From Edaphochlamys debaryana (taxonomy: Eukaryota; Chlorophyta; Chlorophyceae; Chlamydomonadales), in contig JAEHOE010000052.1 of assembly GCA_016858145.1 (NCBI GenBank), positions 248,001 through 312,000 of the forward strand: a stretch of DNA of 64,000 nt. The letters are read 5' to 3'. The notes beneath the pieces are model-generated. The model made no database searches and was not told the origin of the DNA. It saw nothing but the letters and a program-made list of their open reading frames with translations. Positions 11,880 through 23,500 of this stretch are shown here, piece by piece. Every line of letters begins with the position of its first letter. Position 1 is the stretch's first letter. A program made the translations under genes and the position numbers.

Positions 11880-13494
11880 CTTTAGGGTCTTCCGTGCAGT
11901 CTCCGGCGGCTCCTGGGCTTGCTGTTGGCTCCTCTGCCGTCGCCCTGGCTTGGCGCATGTTCGATGGCTGACTCCTTCTCCTTCGCGTCTGCCAGGGCGC
12001 TTCTCCCTTAACGTACAGGTCTGTATGGTGATGCTGGGCGGGGCTGGGACTCTAGCGAGCCGCCGGAGACGCTGCGCGCCCGACCCGCCCGCCCAAGTAA
12101 CATGCTCCAGGTAACTTGTGTGTGGGACCGCTTCGGACGGCTTCGGACAACTTTGCAGTGCTCTGGCGAAAGCCCTGGTCGCATGGTCACCGCGTCACTG
12201 CGGGTTGCACCTGGCCAGTCCCCGATTGTTCGGAAAGGAACCTGGGTCTGCACTTTGCTGGCCTGCTTTTCGCGTACCCCGTCTTGCAGTTCCCCTTCCC
12301 TCTAATGGCGTAATTGGAAGGGTTCCCATGGGCTGTGCTTCCTGTGTGGACGCGGTCGGAGTTCGACGGAGCTCCACTGAGCGGTTGCCAGCGGCTGGCC
12401 GCGTCCTGTGGCGCCCGACCTCCCTCGCCTCTTCTACCTTGAGGTCGCCTAACACGTCCGCGCGGACCGCAGGTTTGCAACACGGGTTAGATTTCGGGTT
12501 CGGTTCTGTTGCCCCCTCCCCGTTGCCCTCGCAGACACCTCGGCTCTCCAATAACCGTGTACTTCCCTAGCGTAGCGGGGAAGGTAGGTTCTTGCGGTCT
12601 ATCGGGGAGCGTGGGAAGCGGCGGCGGGGGCACCCCGGGGCGCGGCCGTGCACGCACCTGGGTATGTGCTGCACCATGCCGGCCCTGTACGGCGGATTGC
12701 CGGGGCTATGGCTCTCGCCTACTCACAGCTCCGACTAACTGTGTCGTCGTGTTGACAGTCGCATGGAGTCTAGAGCCCTCTGTCGGGCCGCACAATGGCC
12801 TCCGTGTAGGACATACTCTTCGCAATCGCTCAAGAAAAATGTTCCTCTCACGCGTTCGACGAATGATAAGATTGACTTCTACACGTGATTTAGTAGTAGT
12901 TAACGTTGCGGTGCAAGCCGCACATAGTTGGGGTCACCCGATTTGCGCGCCATTCACATAGCGCGCCTCGATGGCGAGGGCGCCCACAAGGCGCGGTGCT
13001 GTGCCGAACAACAGTCTGGAGCTTGGATGGGGCGCCCTGCGGAACGGCGGCGAATCGCTGGAGTCTGCGATCGATCACCGCGGTGTTCACTGCGGACTTG
13101 TTCTGACGTCGCACCAGTAAGCGGCATAATCGGTGCCCTACCTCTGCATGATATAGTAGTCGCTACAAGCGCTTTGGCTACCTGGCTTCGGGGGGACTTG
13201 CCGGCAACCCCCTCCCACAGTCCCAGCCACATCGGCGCCCCCCGCCGTGACGGCTATCCCACGTGCATTGCGTTCTTGAACCATTATCCACAAAGCGTTC
13301 TTGCACCCATTCATCAAACAGCGTATGACGCCTTGCGCACGACTTAGCGCTTACATGCGGTTGACACGGCCTACACGGCGGGATGCTCACAACTCAAAAG
13401 CAGTCGCCTCCTACGGCTTGCCCCGTGCCCACACGGGCATGTGCAATCACACACATTCCGCATTCGTGCACACCGTTTCATGCGGACATCGCAT
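11880..13494. repeat. Macrosatellite copy 3, truncated
   Basis: About 1.6 kb of the same unit runs from the same phase and then stops abruptly at 13494. Small differences from the other copies include an extra G near 12613, a G-to-C change near 13036 and a G-to-A change near 13373. After 13494 come short scraps that occur elsewhere in the unit, then unrelated sequence. This is the right edge of the array. Confidence 0.93.
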
Positions 13495-15841
13495 GCCGGC
13501 AACCCCCTCCCACAGTCCCAGCGACACCGTCTTGCAGTTCCCCTTCCCACCAGGTTCCACCGACGTCACTTTTCTACACCACCCCACCCCCTTGCCGTGC
13601 ACTGCACACGCACACTGCCGTACACGGTCAGTTTCCTCCGCCTTTTTGGGCTGAGCTCCCGCCGTCAGGCTCTCCCATGCCTGCGTCACACATAAACATG
13701 CGATTCATGCCCAGCCCGCGATGCCACAAGCTTTAGTTTCCCTATCCCTATCGCTTGTGATTAAGAGCAGGGGAATCGACCCTACGCAAACTCAACATGT
13801 TGGCAACGCAGTCGCACCACCTCGCACCCATAGCCCAGAGAGCAATTCGGACCATCGTTTTAATAGTTGTGGAACACATTGAAGCTATGAGCGAGGAAGT
13901 TCCGACAAGGAACATGATGTTTTCGGCGTCTAGTTGAAAATGCGGTTTGAGGAAGCCGAGGGCGGGGGTAGCGGCGAAATCCCTTGTGGTGTGCTGTGTG
14001 TGGTACGGCGACGTACTGTTGCCGGCTGTTGCACTGAGTAGCCGGTGACCTCCTGCTGCACGTGTGTTTTGCTGTCGCGACTTTGCCCTACTCATCTTAC
14101 ATCGAGGACACAGCGGCGCGTCTGAGCCAAACAGCGCCAGTCTTGAGTCCAATCTTTTCTTTCCCGCCCTCCCACCCCTCTTCATTGCTGTTGTTGCCTT
14201 GGGTTGTTGTGGCTAGCCCGCTGGGGGGTTGGTTCTTGGCTTCGTGCCGCCACGTGACGCATGGCACGGCGCCAAGCCCTGCGGAGTGGTGATGGGCATT
14301 GCAAACCGCCTAGCTCTGAGGTTTGCACCGCCCCGCCGTTGCGGTGCCCAGGACTCGTCCCCCCTTAATGATTTGCCTTCTTCTCAGCGGGCCTTGTGTC
14401 TGCTGCTCCGGGTGTCGATGTGCGTGTGTTGTGGTTTGGTGGCGTCCGGTATCCAGTCGCTTCTGGTTGGCCGTGGATTCGCAGGTGGGCCCTTGCGGGC
14501 CTTCCTTGGCCGGCGTCTGTTGACGCCCCTATACTTGGATTGAGCCGAGGGTCCTGTCTCAAGGCCCGACTCAAAAGCCGTTTGCGCGCGGCTGTTGCAA
14601 GGATGGCTGCGGTGCCGACTTCGGTCAAACCTTGCCGGCCAAACCCAGACCGAGCCAGATGCTGCTATCTTACCTCAGGCAACTCGGATACGTCGAGGAG
14701 GAAGTACGGGCAACACTTTGTCGCCGGTCGGCGTGGAAATGTGTTTCGCCCCGCGTCCATCCTCGGCCCCCTGTCTCCCCGAAGCGTCGCGCGGAGCGCG
14801 CCACACGGCCCCGCGCTTTGCACCGTGCCTGCACGCATATAACGCTACCCAGCCATTCTAGGGCTCAGCCCTTTTACCAGCTTCGAGAAAGCTGACATCC
14901 GTTGCCAATCGACTGCGCTTCGTGTGCGCTACTGCCTTGTGGGTCCTGTCCACTGATCACCCCGTCCATGGACCACTCTCCGGTACCCGAGAATCCGCGC
15001 TAGGCATGCCCTAGGCCTCCTGTACGACGAGCTATGGCCAGTATAGTACACATGCACGCCTGGCAGCGGCGGCAGCGGCGGTGTGCGGTGTCCCGCGCAA
15101 GGACATTCCTGCTGTCGGTGGGGCTCAGGCATCTCCAGGGGTCATAACTTATCTCAGGTCATGCGTTAGCGCACGGGGAAGGCCGTGGGCTGCGTCAGAC
15201 CGCTGTAACAGAAGTGCGGACGGGAGCTGGACAAACGTTTGGGATCCCCCCTCCCCCCCAAGCGTATTTGGCGAGCATACTTCCCACCTAGAGTGCAGGG
15301 CTGGGGGGGGGGGGGGCGCGGAGGGGGGCACGGGGCGGGGGGGGGGGACCCGCAATGGGGACCGGGTCCTCCCCAGCCTACTGCCATAGGGTACTCGAAA
15401 CCGCCCTGCGGCCGGTAATAACAGCGGGCAGCGGGCAAAGACCCGCACAAGGAGCAAGTAAGGGGCGGGTCGGCCCTATGGCTGTACAATGGGGGGAACC
15501 GGTCCCCCATGGAGGGTCCCCCCCCCCCCGCGGCGGGGGGGGGCACCAGGCCCCCACCGGGTCTGCGTGCAGGTCCGCCGAGCATCTGTAGGTGGCAACA
15601 GGCAAGGCACTTGTGGAGTGCTTGGTGGGCCTCTTGGGGTTTCTGACATTCTCTTGTTCAATCTATGACATCCATGGCCCCCCCTCCCTCCCCACACAGG
15701 TAATAGACCTGCATGTGGAGCGAGGAGTGGAGGAGACGGCCCTACTTAGCCCTACCGCTGGCGGGAATAGACGGCGCGAGCGAGCGTGTGGGTTTGGTCA
15801 CGGACAGAGCAGGTCCTCCGGGTGCAAGGGGCCGGAGCCGG
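13495..15841. other. Gene-poor stretch between macrosatellite and palindrome
   Basis: I see no convincing gene here. The first ~60 bases contain fragments also found inside the macrosatellite unit (compare 13496-13522 with 1539-1566, and 13528-13549 with 618-641). The rest is unique GC-rich sequence with short open frames in several phases. None joins to another through good splice sites or resembles a family I know. Confidence 0.6.
15300..15548. repeat. G/C homopolymer-rich tract
   Basis: There are long runs of G near 15304-15316, 15323-15350 and 15535-15543, and a run of C near 15520-15530. The C and later G runs lie either side of a cgcggcg centre, so this part can fold on itself. It is a candidate for quadruplex or hairpin structure and for sequencing-length error. 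Confidence 0.7.
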
Positions 15842-15958
15842 CCAGACGAGGGGGGCCATATGGAGGCGGGGACTTGACTATTGGAGAGGTAGCGGTTTGG
15901 GCAGGCAAGGACAGACTTATATCTGAAGACGGCCAACGCTGGGGTTGCTTCTAAGGGG

Positions 15959-17115
15959 CACACAACACAACAAGGGGCACAAACACAACACAAGGGGCAC
16001 ACAACACAACACAACACAACACACACCACGCCTAGGACCTAGCCCAACGGTAGCCGCCATGTCTCGATACCACACCATCAAGTTTTTACATGACATCGGC
16101 ACACCAGCCGAGCAGGCGGCTTATCAGAAGGCTAGGTCCGAAGCAAGAGCTAAGCGCGAGGCGCGCGAGGCGGAGCGAGCTGAGCGCGAAGCTGCCATGT
16201 GTCCCGAGGCGAAACGGATTCAGGACGACTTTGTGGCGCTCCTGGGTTCGGTGGTAGAGAAGCTGCGCTGCATCCACTCGCCCACGATGAGGGAGGGTAT
16301 AGTCCATGCGATTAACGAGGTGGCTGCCAAAGTCCGCGACGAGCTGCGGGCCGCGGCTGAGCGGCACGCTGCCCTGCAGCACGACGTATCCGCGGTTAAG
16401 GAGGAGCTCGCAACTCACAAACACAACGTCATCGCTGCCTTCAAGCGGATTACCGAGCTGATCACGGAGAACACCCCCATGGAGGACCGGGGCCGGCTGC
16501 TGCTGCGGGAGGTTTCGGACCAGATGGCCGACCGGCTGAAATCGGGCGACATGTCAGGCCTTAGCCCATCGGACGCCAGCCAGCTTAGCGCGTCAGTCCA
16601 GCGGTGCTGGAAGGGAGAGGGGGGGTGGAACGTCGTGCTAGTGGTGACGGCTGCGCAGCGGGCGGAATTCCGCCTTCGGGCAAAGGAGGTGCGGGAGGCC
16701 AGCAGGGTGGTGGTGGCGCCCTACCTCACGGCCCTAGGGAGGGCGCTGCGGAAGGAGCGGCAGCCAGTCTTCGCTAGGCTCCGCACAAAGGGCCTCAAGC
16801 CTCGCTGGGTCAAAGGGGCGGATATCCTGTACTTAGAAGGGGATGGGTGGATGCGGCACGGTTATCTGTGAGCCCGGGGGCATGGTGTGTGGCTGTCCAG
16901 CCCTTGCGGTCGGTGGCCCACGGACGGGCGGGGACACTCCCCATGGCGGCTCCCTAGCTGAGGCTTCGTTGGTGTTAGCCGTGGCTCACCGCCCTTGTGG
17001 GCTGCTGTTAGGGGGCAAACAGGCTTGCAGGCGGCAAGCCCGTGTGGTCGACCAGCCGGTCGGAGCGTTCTGCGCTTAGACCCCCTCAGGGGTCCCTCAT
17101 TGTAACCACCGAGGA
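15959..17115 (+). mobile_element. LINE-like, ORF1-only retroelement
   Basis: This 1157-bp insertion is in the left palindrome arm only. It is flanked by an 8-bp direct repeat, ctaagggg (15951-15958 and 17116-17123), that occurs once at the empty site in the right arm near 38118-38125. It has no terminal inverted repeats. The 5' end is a short ~20-bp tandem repeat of aaggggcacacaacac type, followed by one open frame and a ~245-bp 3' tail. The tail alone recurs as the truncated copy at 140-348. There is no reverse transcriptase in it, so it must be mobilised in trans if it is active. Confidence 0.8.
16059..16871 (+). CDS. ORF1-like protein of the retroelement
   Basis: This is an intact 270-codon frame inside the element at 15959-17115. 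I chose the ATG at 16059 because it sits in a good context (gccgccATG) after the repetitive 5' end; the frame is open upstream to 15945, but that part crosses the target site. Residues ~20-50 are Arg/Glu/Ala-rich and look like a charged helix. Residues ~55-165 are heptad-like, suggesting a coiled coil. The C-terminal third is basic, with a run of Arg/Lys and a Trp-containing end. A coiled coil followed by a basic C-terminus is what ORF1 nucleic-acid-binding proteins of non-LTR retrotransposons look like, but I see no RRM or zinc knuckle and name no family. Function is inferred mainly from the element around it. Confidence 0.6.
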   Translation: MSRYHTIKFLHDIGTPAEQAAYQKARSEARAKREAREAERAEREAAMCPEAKRIQDDFVALLGSVVEKLRCIHSPTMREGIVHAINEVAAKVRDELRAAAERHAALQHDVSAVKEELATHKHNVIAAFKRITELITENTPMEDRGRLLLREVSDQMADRLKSGDMSGLSPSDASQLSASVQRCWKGEGGWNVVLVVTAAQRAEFRLRAKEVREASRVVVAPYLTALGRALRKERQPVFARLRTKGLKPRWVKGADILYLEGDGWMRHGYL

Positions 17116-20100
17116 CTAAGGGGGTCTGACGGAGACCTGGCTCATCGGGCTGCGGAGAGAGGGGCTTCAGGAACCGGCAACGTTAAGCCACACGGCAGTC
17201 TAACCGCATGCGTGCATTCTACGGCCCGTCCGCTACCGGCAGCGTACAACCTCACCGCAGCCAGCGTGCGCATAGATGCCCCGTACCCAGCCCCCACGGG
17301 GCCCCATACCGCAAGATACCGCTGGGGCTGGGCCCCCAAGGGGCCCCCCGCGGGCTCCCGACTGAGCATGGGGGGGCCTGGTGGCTGGGGGCCGAGCCCC
17401 AGGGCGGGAGGGCCGCGGCTGAGGGGGGCATGCCGTTGTAGCCGTTGCAGGCTTGCAACCAACACGGGATGCCGCATACTTACTTGCAGCCCCGCCCTGT
17501 CAACGTTCCTTGGCCCAGCAGATACCGTGCCGGGGCGAGAGCAGTTCACCCCATCCTTCAAGAATGTTACGTGGGTTGGAACAAATTCCTTATGATCCAC
17601 GCAAAGGTTCTTCGCCAAATATAGAACGTTTAGAACTTTTGGGCACTGCGCCGCCGCCCGTTTGCGTCAAGGGCCAGCCCGTGGGGGCGGGGGCCCTTGG
17701 GGATTGCTGAGGGTTTAGTGAAAGACTGCGTGCCACAATGCGCTGCTGGCCGCCAGACGTAGGGGTGTGACGGGCGCATGGGGGTCTGGGCGGGTCACGT
17801 AGAAAGCAACCAACATTGCGCCCATGCATCGCGGTCATGGTGGACCTCGCTCTCCACCGACCATGCATCTCTGCCTTTCCGCCCAGGAGTGACAGGGCCC
17901 GCAGCCGCCACTCCAGTTGCTGGCATGTGTGGCTCTCTGTCCTCACCCCACCCCCGCTTACCCCGCACCCCGCCCTCTCTGTCCTCACCCCACCACGCCC
18001 ACCCCTCGTCTATGCCGACGTGCCGACAGAGGAAGCCAGAGGCCTCGCACGGATGAAGGTCCGAACACGGGACAGCAGGAACACGCCGTTAAGCGGGCTG
18101 TTTGCATGCATCTATTGACCGAGCGAACGTTGCCCCCCGCTGAGTGCTTGCCGCTGGGAAACGCAGCTTCGTTCTCCGCTCCGGCATCATCCACTCTTTT
18201 TGATCGTCCTGGTAGGCACACATAAGCCTCACAGAATGCTCTGCCACCGCTGCGTGCCCAAGGCACCGAAGTAAGCCAGCGGAGTGCGTGGCCACGCACC
18301 GCAGACCATGAAGTAAGCGCATAGCAGGCGGGTTCCACCCGACCCCGGCTCCCTAGCACTTGCCTGCTCCCCACCCCACATTAATCCTATGGGGTTGTTA
18401 TGCATGTACAGGCCAGGTTCAGGCCTTTGGGGGCTCGGAAGCGGTCCGTCGCGGGCGCATGTCGGCATGTGAGGCGCCCTGTAGCCTGCATCCGGCGCCC
18501 TGCGGCCCGCACGACCCAGTAACTGGGTGTTCACCTAATAGTATGTCGTGCTGCCGACCGTACAGACGCGGACGTCGCGGACGTCGCGGCCATGCATACA
18601 TGGACAGATGGAAGTCGAGAAAGGCCACGGGGAAAAGTACTGCTGTGCTTCAAATTGATTCTAGGTTGATAATTATAGCGTTTTACAGGCACGGGGCAAG
18701 AGCGGAGCCACACTTTCTGGCGGACTGAGGTTTACATCGCTCCATCCAGCCGGACTCCGCCGTGCACACGCCGTGTGGATGGCCCACCGCCCTTCTAAAG
18801 CCACGTTTGTGAGGCGCTCCAGCAAGGATGTTGATCGATTGCCAGACTCGGGCAGCAGTCCAGCATGCAGGATAGTCGTGATCACCTGCTGCATGCATGG
18901 TACCGGCGGGGGGGCCGAGACACGCCCAGGGGGAGACCCCCCTGGATGGACACACCGAACACCTCGCACCCTGCTCGGCATTCCCCACATATATACACAG
19001 CACGCCCTGAGCGCGTCAAAAAACTGCCAGGGAATGGCCGGCAGTGATCATGCATGCGCTCGATCTGACCCTCTGGTTGAGCTGTACCGGGTGAGGGACG
19101 TTCATTGCAACGCCTGGTGCCGCAGGGGGCACTCTCCACCCTGCACTCCTGCGTTCATGCTACCGCCAGCCCCACCCCACATCCCCACTTGTCTTGAAGC
19201 TTAGAGCTCTTGCTCGGAGCCCGCCGTGCATGGCAGGGGCCCTGCATCGCCCGTTCGTTGGCTTGCCCATCCACGATGTGCTATTCTGGGAGCGAGGGAT
19301 TTCCGGAATTGGTATGGCCACTTGGCATGTACACGTTTGTCCGGTTGTGTCTGTCGGATTCTTACACCGAATCTTGGTATCTATGCGTACTGTCCTGGGT
19401 GTGGCAAGACCACACATGTCATGGCGGACGCTCATGACGCATAGCACTGCCCAAAGCACCCCAGCTCGCTCCCACGAGAAGGCCATGATGGGGATTTGGA
19501 GGCGATAGGAGGCAAGGCAGGCAATGTCGTACAAGAATGAAACACACGCAGCGATGCACGGGGGCAGCCCCGCCACGGTCACCCATAGCGCTTTATCCTG
19601 CCTCACATTGCCATGTTTCTAGCCCCCGCCCTAGCCCTGGCACCGTGCTGCAATCCCCAGGCTTTGACAAGCACAACCCACCCGCCACTACCCTCGCTGC
19701 CGTACTACGCGTGTCGTACAACACGCACAACACGTATTCTCGCCCACAAGGCGGGGCCCCCGCCTGCTTTATTCAGTACCGCCGGCAGTCTGATCTGAAC
19801 CGCCTTATCTGGGCCCAAGAAGCTCACCAGCGATACCCCGGGCTGCGATTCCGTTGCCCGCGCCACAGCCGCCGTACGCGCGCTGCTGTATTTGATGCAC
19901 TTGCCGGACTTCATTAGAGCTTGAGCTAGCAATTAAATTTATGGTGAAGTCGGTCACGTGGCATCGGACTGCGAGGCAGGCGGGGAAGTAACAGGGCACC
20001 TTGCAGATGCTTGGCTTGCAATGCAGTGATCAGTCCGGGACGGAACCAACTCCAAAGCGGCTATCTGCTGGTCGGTTTGGGCCTGCATCTAGATTGTTGG

Positions 20101-20561
20101 GAAGGCCCATGGCACTTGCGCATCTAAGCCGGCATGAAGTGGTGTGCACCCATTACATCTGCCACGGCTAGAACTCAGTCTCAGAGAGTTAGTCCACTCG
20201 GGGGCGAAGCATGTACTTGAGAGTCGCGTTACACACATGACGTTGGCAAGCACCTTGGGCCCATAAGTGCCATGGGCGGGCCAGCACCAGCCAGTCCTGG
20301 TCTCGCACAGCCGTGCGCACGGCCGTGCACAGCCGTGCATACACGCCACCCCCTCTCTCGACACTACGCTAAATAACAACTTGTCGGGTGCATTTCATCT
20401 CTCGTCTCTTGGGAGCATTGGCTGTATGTGTGCAGCCCTAGGGCAAGAAAAGCCATTTGCCTTGATACTTAGACATAGCACGTTCACTCGCTCGCCATCC
20501 AAAACAAAAGCATTAAACCACCTCTCACTTGTGTCGCAACTACTTCATTCATACGGCTGCC

Positions 20562-23500
20562 CTACGCCTTGACGCGGATGCGGAAGGAGCGGATGCCGGC
20601 ATCACTAGAATCGCACACGGACAACATGACGTCTACGCGGTAGCAGCTGCCCGCCGAGACCAGGCCGGTTGTGCGGAAGTTCATGTGGTACTCCGCCCCG
20701 TCCGTGAACTTGAGGCCCTGGGCAGCCGCCTCCAGGTACGTGCCCTTGTCGGCGGCGGTGGGGGCCGGGTTGGTGCCGCAGGTGATGGGCACCAGGCGGG
20801 GGAAGCCGGGGGCGAGCAGGTCCGGGTAGCCTGCGAGGAAGGCGGGCAGCGCGGCGGGTCGGGGAGGTTGGGCGGGAAATCAAGGCCTGCTAAAGCTGTG
20901 CGTAATGTATGTGAGCGAGCAATGGCAGCAGGCCACAGCACTCAGTGCAGGAGAGAGCGGTAAGGATCCGCTCAGGTAGGGCAGTGCATGCCCATGCAAG
21001 CAAGCCGCCGACACTACTCATTAGCCTGCAGCTCACGAATTCAAGCACCGGGTTTCAGCCACGCCTGCCCTCCCTCACCTCCAAAGTTCATGCCCCCCAT
21101 GCTCCACTTGATGGGGATGGTGGTGGTGCGGGTGGAGAAGACATTCTCGTCTTTGTTCGAAATGGGGGGCAGGAAGCCCGTCCAGGTACAGCGCTCTGGG
21201 AGGGCGGGGCGAAGAACACAGAAAGCAAGAGAGAAGCCGGTTACGAGGCGTCAGACGGCCGCTGTGCACGCGAATACGGTGCCCGCGCTGCCATGCACCT
21301 TTCTCCCGCCAGCCTGCCTCGGACGCTCCATGCCCAACCACCTCCATCCGTGCCTTGCTCATGCACCCCGCCCATCCGCCCTGGCCTCACCGACACGAAC
21401 GTTGAACGAGGCCTCAGCGGTGTTGCCAGCCTTGTCCTTCGCGCTGCAACGGACGGTGTGGGTGCCGATCGGGAGGAGGGTGCCGGAGGCGGGGGTGCAG
21501 AGAATGGGCACGTTGCCGTCCACGATGTCGAAGGCGGACGAGGCGTACGAAATCTCTGCGCCAGCGGGTGTGGGCGCCTCGTGCACGACGGTGGACGAGG
21601 GCACGGTGAGCGCGGGAGGCGTGTTGTCAAAGACGGTCACACTGATGGTGGCAGCGCCGGTGTTGCCGGCCACGTCCTTGGCGCTGCAAGTCACGGCCGT
21701 GGTGCCAATGGGGAAGTAGTCACCGGGCTGCTTGGGGGAAAAGCTGACAGCGGTGATGGGGCCGTCCACAATGTCACTAGCCTCACAGCTGAACGGGACG
21801 GTGTCCACGCCGCCGAGGGTGTTGCCCTCAACAGAGATGGTCGAGGCGGAGGGCGTGAGGGTTGGGACGGTAGTGTCCGTGACGGTGATGGTTACTGTGG
21901 CGGCGGCGGAGTTGCCGGCGGTGTCCTTGGCGGTGCAGGTCACGGTGGTAACGCCCACGGGGAAGAAGTCACCGGGCTTCTTGGGGTCATAGGTCACAGA
22001 CAGGGGGCCGTCCACAATGTCAAGAGCGGTGCAGCCAAAGCTGGCGGCGTCAAAACCGCCTAGGGTGTTGCCCTCGAAGGAGACTGCCGACTTGACGGCA
22101 GTGACGGTGGGGGGCGTGCTGTCGGTAACAGTCAAAGTGATGGAGGAGGATGCGGTGTTGCCAGCCTTGTCAGTCGCGGTGCAGGTGATGGGGTGGATAC
22201 CCACGGGGAAGTAGCTGCCAGGCTGCTGGGGAGTGTACACGACAGACAGGGGGCCGTCCACAACGTCCGAGGCAGAGCAGCTGAAGGAAACGCTCTTGGC
22301 GCCACCCAGGGCATCCGCCTCAACGGTCACAGAGTTGGAGGCGGCGGTGACGGTGGGCGGGGTGTTGTCAGAGACCACAACGGTGATGGTGGCGGAGGCG
22401 GTGTTGCCGGCCTTGTCCTTGGCGCTGCAGGTCACCACAGTGTTGCCGACGGGGAAGTAGTCACCGGGCTGCTTGGGCGAGTACGACACGGACAGGGGGC
22501 CGTCCACGATGTCCGAGGCGGAGCAACTGAAGGAAACGCTCTTGGCACCGCCCAGAGTATCTGCATCAGCCTCGATCGAAGCATCGTCGGCAGCAACAGC
22601 AGGCGCGGTCTTGTCCGTGACGGTGATGGTTACTGTGGCGGAGGCGGTGTTGCCGGCAGTGTCCTTGGCGGTGCAGGTCACGGTGGTAACGCCCACGGGG
22701 AAGAAGTCACCGGGCTTCTTGGGGTCATAGGTCACAGACAGGGGCCCGTCCACAATGTCAAGAGCGGTGCAGCCAAAGCTGGCGGCGTCGAAACCGCCCA
22801 AGGTGTTGGCCTCGAAAGAGACGGCCGACTTGACGGCAGTGACGGTGGGGGGCGTGATGTCCCTCACGGTCACGGTGACAGTGGCGGACGCAGTGTTGCC
22901 GGCCTTGTCCTTGGCAGTGCAGGTAACGGGGGTGGCTCCCACAGGGAAGTAGTCACCGGGCTGCTTGGGGGAGTACGACACGGACAGGGGGCCATCCACA
23001 ATGTCCGAGGCAGAGCAGCTGAAGGAAACGCTCTTGGCACCGCCCAGGGTATCAGCGCTCGCCGAGACGGAGGAGGCGGCGGCGGTGACGGTGGGCGGGG
23101 TGTTGTCGGAGACCACAACGGTGATGGTGGCGGAGGCGGTGTTGCCGGCCTTGTCCTTGGCGCTGCAGGTCACCACAGTGTTGCCGACGGGGAAGTAGTC
23201 ACCGGGCTGCTTGGGCGAGTACGACACGGACAGGGGGCCGTCCACGATGTCCGAGGCAGAGCAACTGAAGGAAACGCTCTTGGCACCGCCCAGAGTATCC
23301 GCCTGGGCGGCGACGGAGGTGGCGGCGGCTGCAATGGTGGGCGGGGTGTTGTCAGAGACGGTAACGGTGATGGTGGCGGAGGCGGTGTTGCCGGCCTTGT
23401 CCTTGGCGGTGCAGGTCACAGTGGTGACGCCAACGGGGAAGAAGCTGCCGGGCTGGATGGAGTACTCCACTGCCACGTACCCGTCCACCACATCAGCAGC

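Noticed and set aside
17116..20561. Second gene in the outer palindrome arm
   Set aside because: Several ~100-codon frames exist and are mirrored at 34455-38236. They shift or break between arms, show no domains and lack consistent splice sites, so conservation here only reflects the recent duplication.
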